A DNA stretch of 64,000 nt from Adiantum capillus-veneris. Lineage: Eukaryota > Streptophyta > Polypodiopsida > Polypodiales > Pteridaceae. Positions within the stretch are counted from its first letter, which is position 1; each line of letters begins with the position of its first letter. The notes below the pieces were generated by a model that saw only the letters and a program-made list of their open reading frames with translations, was not told the DNA's origin and made no database searches. The translations under genes were made by a program, and so were the position numbers. This document shows, piece by piece, positions 58,835 to 64,000 of this stretch. The DNA lies in NCBI GenBank assembly GCA_014529385.2, contig CM043968.1:132132018-132196017 (forward strand), written 5' to 3'.

Positions 58835-60172
58835 GGAAACTGTTGGAGGCGGGATTCATCTATCCTGTAGAAAACTCAGAATGGGTGTCACCCGTAGTGG
58901 TGACGCCTAAAAAGAATGGTAAGTGGAGGGTCTGTGTTGACTACAAACCACTAAATGCAGCTACAAAGAGAGACCACTTTCCTCTCCCTTTCTTGGATGA
59001 AATTCTGAATGAAGTAGCGGGTTTTGAATGCTATACCGTCTGTGATGGTTATTCTGGATACTTTCAAATACGCATAGCCTTGGAAGATCAGCTAAAAACC
59101 ACTTTTATCACGCCATGGGGTTGTTTTGCATACAGGGTTATGCCATTTGTTCTCACAAATGCACCTGCCACATTCCAAAGATATGTCACATATGTTTTTC
59201 AACCGTTCTTTGGAACATCCATATAGTGTTCATTGATGATTTTTGTATATATAGCTCCCGTATTTCACATTTAGAAAAGGTAACTGAAGGTTTGGCCAGG
59301 TTGCAGAGCCTAGGTGGGCAATTAAATGTGGATAAATGCCACATTGGGGAGAGTAAAGTCATTCTACAAGGCCATGAAATTTCAGCAAAAGGTATCAACG
59401 CCGACCCAAGTAAGGTGTCCTCACTCATAGCCCTACCTTCACCAACGATCGCACGTCCACTGGTCTCTTTTCTACAGAAGGTGAGGTACTTAAGTATATT
59501 CATACATCTACTATCACAACTTGTTCTACCACTGCAACAACTGACTCAAAGATCAACTTTCACTTGGGACGAGGAAAGCGAACATCACTACAACAAGGTA
59601 AAGGAGGTCTTAGCCACTCTGCCAACTATCTCACCACCTAAGTGGGATGAAAAATTCTATGTCACCTCAAGTGTTGGTGATGACTCATTGGGGGCTCTGC
59701 TACTCCAAAAGGATATGACGACATCTTTCATGAGGCCAATCTACTTCTCTAGTCGAATGATGACAGCAGGAGAGAAAGGTTTCACCCATGTGGAACACTT
59801 AGTCCAAGCTCTTAGATTTGCTCTTAGTCCAAGCAATTTGTGATTCTAACCACGGATGAAATATTTCCCTATGTTGTACAACACATGGATGTGTCTGCTA
59901 GAATTACTAAATGGCTAGTTCGTCTGCAAGAGTTTGACTACACGGTACAGGTAGAAAGCACGACAAGGGCAATTTTGGGGGGACTCATGACCTACCAAGT
60001 CTTTGAAAGGAAGGAGAAGAAATCTAAGGAAGGAGAAGTCCGATTACCTCCAGTACCACCGATGGTAGAAGGAGCATACTCTCTCTACTTTGATGGAGCC
60101 TACAAGCGAGCGTCCGACAAAGCAGCTGCAGGCATAGTGGTCTTTGATGACAAAGGAACAAAGGTATTTTAG
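58777..60172 (+). pseudogene. Element D reverse transcriptase, RNase H and start of second RNase H
   Basis: RT reads EVRKLLEAGFIYPVE, WRVCVDYKPLNAATKRDHFPLPF, TVCDGYSGYFQI (motif A), MPFVLTNAPATFQ (motif B). After a frameshift near 59210 it continues FIDDFCIYS (motif C, with DD intact). Ty3-type RNase H follows (EKFYVTSSVGDDSLGALLLQ, RPIYFSSRMMTAGEKGFTHVEHLV); the usual first aspartate is replaced around TSSV, so this domain looks catalytically lost. A further frameshift lies near 59835. The second RNase H starts with SLYFDGAYKR (60080) and meets a TAG at 60170. Confidence 0.9.
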
Positions 60173-61855
60173 TTGGGCCAATTGTTAGATTCACATTCTA
60201 ACAATGAAGCTGAGTATGCAGCACTAACCAAGGGTCTACAATGGTGCGTCTCGCAAGGTGTACAACGCCTTAATGTATTTGGGGATGCTCTACTTCTAGT
60301 AAGGCAAGTAAATGGAGCATGGACATGCAAGAATCCTAGTTTAAGGACTCACTTAAGTGGTGTAAAAACCTTGTTGGGTAAGTTTGAAGAAGTTCAAATA
60401 CACCATATCCCAAGGGCTCAAAACCAAGAAGCAGATGCCCTAGCAAGTGAAAGACTACAGGAACTGGTGGTTGGAGCAATAAAACTAAAGCTCCCTCTAT
60501 TTCAAGGAAGTGATGCCTTGCCTGACATCATGCATTTTTTGGAAACAGGGGAATGCCCATCAGATTTAACAAAGGGACAGAAGCAATGGCTGACGCGGAA
60601 GGCCACAAGGTATCGACTCATCAATGACGGTTTGTACTGTAAGGGTAAGGACCAAATACTCAGGAAGGTCCCTCTCTCTCAGGAAATCACGGGAGTAATT
60701 GCTAGCTGTCACGACGGGGTTTGTGGTGGTCACTTTGCCCTAGACATAACAAGTAGGAAAATCTTGCAGGCAGGCTTCATATGGCCTAGCCTCAACCGTG
60801 ATGTACACCACTGGTGCAAAACATGTAAGTTGTGTCAAAAGGCTGGCACTAGGTCACTTATGCCTGAACCACAGACACCTATTCTCTCATATGGCCCATT
60901 TGAAAAATGGGGTATCGATGCCATTGGGCCATTACCTAGGGCCAACTCAGGAAAATTCTACATTATCATGGGGGTCGACTACATGACTAGATGGGCAGCG
61001 GCTACAACCACCACTAGAATCACAGCGGTAGAGGTAGCTAAATTTATCTACGAGCACATATGCTGTAGGTCTGGCACACCTTTAGAGATCATCTCAGATA
61101 GAGGGCCAGGTTTCAGAGTAGACTTGGTAGGAGAATTAATGCAGAAACTGGGCATTACAAGGAGGCACTCTTCACCATACTACCCTCAATGTAATGGCCT
61201 AGTTGAAAAGGTAAATGGAATGGTTTTTAAAATTATTACCAAGCAGGTAAACAATCATCCTGGAGACTGGGATAAGTATCTACTACCAGTTTTATGGGCC
61301 TACAGAACTTCATTTCGTACATCCTTGGGATTCACACCGTATCATCTAGTATTTGGTAAGGAAGCAATCTTGCCCATTGAAGTGCAACTACAAAGTCTCA
61401 GAGTAATGACAAGCCAGCTTCAACAGCCCAACATGCATTTGAGAGATCACATCATCAACTTGGAAAGACTGCAGCTAGACAGAGAAGAAGCAATAAATTA
61501 TTATGCAACACAAGCAAAGCATAGACGGCTTAGCTTTACCGAGCATCTCCGGAAAAAAGAATTGAAGAAAGGAATGCTGGTGCTCCGCCACGACAATCGC
61601 TTCGACACGCACAAGGATAAGAAACTCCTACTCCGATGGGAAGTTCCTTTTATCGTCAGGAAAAAGTATGCCAATGAAAGCTACCAACTTATGGAGGCTG
61701 ATGGAAAACTTCATAAAACCAGGGTAAATGGTTGGCCACTTAAACCTTATTCTCTTCGATTTGACCAGGCTCCACCTATTAACATTCCAGATGAGGACAC
61801 ACCATCAGCCGCCACCTCCGACGATAATGATCAAACAGATGATCTAGAGACATGA
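60173..61855 (+). pseudogene. Element D second RNase H and integrase
   Basis: A 560-residue open frame. Second RNase H: NNEAEYAALTKGL, NVFGDALLLVRQV, and NQEADALAS supply the acidic residues with FDGAY upstream. Integrase zinc domain: HDGVCGGHFALD then CKTCKLC (HHCC). Core: WGIDAIGPLPRANSG (first D), IISDRGPGFR (second D), PQCNGLVEKVNG (E), so the DDE triad is present. The C-terminal part has LVLRHDNRFDTHKDKKLLLRWEVPF and GWPLKPY. It ends TGA at 61853, 11 bp before the polypurine tract. This is the most intact coding segment of the window. Confidence 0.92.
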
Positions 61856-61865
61856 ATGCCTCTAG

Positions 61866-61990
61866 CCAAAAGGGGAGGGATAATGATGGGGGCTTTTCAC
61901 AAGCCAAGCTCCCATACCCCTCTTCTCTCGTCCCCACCCCATGAAAACCCCCTCTTAGGGAGGGAGTGATAAAAGACATTGATAAAAGAC
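61866..61990 (+). repeat. Element D polypurine tract and truncated 3' LTR
   Basis: CCAAAAGGGGAGGGA (61866-61880) is followed by a likely LTR start near TGATGGGGGC (61884). About 107 bp remain, with GACATTGATAAAA repeated twice at the end, before homology to element C begins at 61991. Confidence 0.65.
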
Positions 61991-63108
61991 ATTTACTCGC
62001 ACTCCCAACTGGCTCATGAATCTTGAGTGGTCAAGCTTGACTAGTTGAGCTAGGTGGGAATCTTCCTTTGTTGCATTTTTTGTATTTATATAGTTTTGGC
62101 GGTTTTGGCCAGCTATGGGAGGGAGAGTGAGAGAGAGACTGAGCTATTGGCCGGCTATGGAGCATGGGGTGAAAGATCAATGAGGTGATAAGAGGCAGTG
62201 ATCTTTCTGTGTGTGTGTGTGTGTGTGATCGGCTATTCTCAACAAGTCTACAAGTGGGGTCAGGCTTGCAGTTTGACCAAGCACTAAAACCGAGTTGCAT
62301 ATTGGCCGCTTGTGTGTGTGTTTGTGAAAACGCCAAGGGAGCCGGGCATTGTGTGTGTGTGTGTTGTGAGCGCCAAGCCTTGCAGAACAGTGTGTAGGCT
62401 CCATCTGTTGTTTTTTTTTCATTTTAATTTTAATGTTTTATCATTACCTCAAGGGGAAGTTTCCACATGACACAACATCGCAAGGGATTCCATTATGAGG
62501 AGAGCTATGGCATGCATGTAAGTTGACGAATCAAATATCATTTGGATGCCCCAATTGACCATCAGTCATTGAAAATCAAGAGGTCTTGGATAGGCGCACA
62601 CATTCAAATTTTGCCCCAATTTTTTTGCATTTAGGCTTATCCAATGATTGAATTGGCCTAACATACACATCAATTACATGATTTCATACTCACATATCAT
62701 CAATTTTTATGCATGCACACACTCAAGATTAGGTGCACACACACTTCAATTTTATGCCAGTTTTTTTCCTCTTTGGTGCATTACACACACAATGATTTTA
62801 TGCACACACATGAAGTCTTATTCCAAATCAAGATTAATCTTGACACACACTTCATCAACTAGTCGAATCTGACCATCAATTTCATTCCAAAACAATCAAA
62901 TTAGGTGCAAAGTGTAGGTCAATTGACTTACACACCTAATTTTAGCAATAAATTAGCAACTCATTGGAATCAAATTAATCACCCAAAAAATGAATGAGTA
63001 GGTCAATGCACTTACAATCGATCGCATCAAAGCTAATCCTTGCTCCACAAGATGATTCCATCATGCACACACATGTGTGGCTCTTCCAAATTATCCCAAA
63101 AAATGATC
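61991..63108 (-). repeat. Partial copy of element C internal sequence
   Basis: Aligns directly with 49409-50691 from TTTACTCGCACTCCCAACTGG to AAAAAATGATCA, with a ~120-bp deletion near 62176 and small indels. No LTR or PBS is included. The microsatellites (GT, CA) are of different length from the other copy. How it came to lie in element D's LTR is unknown. Confidence 0.88.
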
Positions 63109-63162
63109 ATTGTCAGCCAAAAATCAAAACTCAAATCATCAAATTGGGCTCGATTAGCACAA

Positions 63163-63462
63163 CTAAAGAGGGAAAAAATACCCCGGCGGTCCTAGTGTGT
63201 TCACACACATCACTACCACATGTATATGGTAACATTGTTGGAATTATGGTTGCAGAGAAACACACACAGCTTGGAGAAGACGAAGGAAGCTCAAGGCACA
63301 CAATAGACAGTGTGTTACTTAGTGTGCAATGGAAAGATAGATACCCCTAGAGTGATGGGCATATATACAATGCACGGGGGAAAAAACCTCCTAAAGAGGG
63401 AAAAAATGCCCCGGCGGTCCTAGTGTGTTCACACACATCACTACCACACGTATATGGTAGCA
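63163..63462 (-). repeat. Copia G LTR and partial second LTR in tandem
   Basis: On the minus strand an LTR runs from TGCTACCATATACG (63462) after the polypurine tract CCAGGGGGGAT to ATTCCAACA (63236), 227 bp. One base later TGTTACCATATACATG (63234) starts a second copy of the LTR's first ~72 bp, which ends at ~63163. The two starts are ~97% alike by eye. Confidence 0.72.
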
Positions 63463-63534
63463 AATCCCCCCTGGAGTGATGCGATGAACGAGAGCTGGCA
63501 CATGAGTAAAGGGAAGTGCCATGCCTTGAGGACA

Positions 63535-64000
63535 GGATCAGTCCACAAAGGGGAGTAAGCCCAAAGCTTTGCGGAAAGCTTCAAGCTTCTCACGAGACAA
63601 TGCGTTTGTGAAAAGATCTACAAGGTTGTCCTGTGTTGGCACATAAGCCAAGCTGATCTCTTCTGCTGAGAGCCTCTCCATGACATAGTGGTAATGCACC
63701 TCAATGTGCTTTGTGCGAGCATGAAAAACTGGATTCCTCGCACTTGCCAATGCGCTCTGACTGTCAGTGTAGATAGTGCTGGCAGTGTCTTGTCCAACAC
63801 CCAAATCAGCCATAAGGCGTCTGAGCCATACACACTCAACCGTAGCTGTGAAGACTGCCCTGTACTCAGCCTCACAACTTAAAGTGGCCAGAGTAGGTTG
63901 CTTCTTGCTCAACCATGATATACATGAACTGCCAAGCATGAAACAAAAACCACTTGTGGACACTCGCGTGTCAAAACAACCAGCCCAATATGAGTCCGAA
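63535..64000 (-). pseudogene. Copia G RNase H, entering from the right edge
   Basis: Minus-strand frame from the window edge: [78 protein letters not shown] and DLFTNALSREKLEAFRKALGLLP, ending at the stop ~63538. This is a Ty1/copia RNase H with its acidic residues (D of SDSYWA, E of CEAEY, D of TDSQSA) intact and no stop within the visible part. It is related to the fragment at 29560-30316. The LTR follows. Confidence 0.92.

Larger units (their letters stand above)
54431..61990 (+). mobile_element. Element D: near-complete Ty3/gypsy with second RNase H
   Basis: Order: probable 5' LTR, PBS (55768), leader ORFs, gag, CCHC, protease, RT, RNase H, a second RNase H of the archaeal/plant aRNH type, integrase, polypurine tract (61866-61880) and the start of a 3' LTR. 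The extra RNase H between the Ty3-type RNase H and integrase is the signature of Tat-like (Ogre/Retand) plant gypsy elements. The 3' LTR is cut at ~61990 by a copy of element C internal sequence. The left LTR end is not resolved because too little 3' LTR remains for comparison. Confidence 0.88.

Overview
The window is land-plant nuclear DNA made almost entirely of transposable elements. I found no convincing host gene. Evidence for a plant is the mix of Ty3/gypsy elements (one with a chromodomain-like tail, one with a second plant-type RNase H), Ty1/copia elements primed by initiator tRNA-Met, a plant-type LINE, a tRNA-derived SINE, and long GA and CA microsatellites. The LINE C-terminus and the dual-RNase-H gypsy element resemble sequences I associate with fern genomes. 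That is recall, not a search, so a fern or other large non-angiosperm genome is only a lean.

Layout. (1) 1-7192: remains of gypsy family A. A plus-strand integrase/chromodomain end and LTR is joined head-on to a minus-strand protease-gag-PBS-LTR half. A 217-bp MITE with 8-bp target duplications sits in gag, and part of a second foldback family lies near 1.0-1.5 kb. (2) 7193-9968: unclassified, with microsatellites. (3) 9969-26252: a tandem duplication of a ~5.7 kb unit. Each unit holds a SINE, a ~1.53 kb LTR and most of a minus-strand ORF (element F) coding a long coiled-coil protein with no pol gene. A complete 4.8 kb copia element with ~150-bp LTRs later inserted in copy 1. (4) 26.3-31.9 kb: the intact N-terminal end of F, a region with repeated palindromes, a gypsy LTR carrying an almost perfect 81-bp-arm palindrome, and a copia 3' end. 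(5) 31.95-33.7 kb: a decayed reverse transcriptase that looks Penelope-like, followed by a 200-bp gap.

(6) 34.1-52.5 kb: a nest. A plus-strand family A element (A'') is broken by a 755-bp terminal-inverted-repeat element, a LINE fragment and a non-coding LTR element (C). A minus-strand family A element (A') lies against its left end, is itself broken by gypsy family B, and B is broken by another plus-strand family A element. (7) 52.5-54.4 kb: AT-rich, unclassified. (8) 54.4-62.0 kb: gypsy element D, nearly complete (gag, CCHC, protease, RT, RNase H, second RNase H, integrase) but with several stops and frameshifts. (9) 62.0-64.0 kb: a direct partial copy of C internal sequence, then the RNase H end and LTR of a minus-strand copia element running off the window.

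Nothing here acts as a cellular pathway. The interest lies in the order of insertions, the unusual elements (Penelope-like RT, element F, CCCGGGG-terminated MITEs, long palindrome) and the rearrangement junctions. All coding relics carry stops or frameshifts, so none is expected to be functional as it stands.
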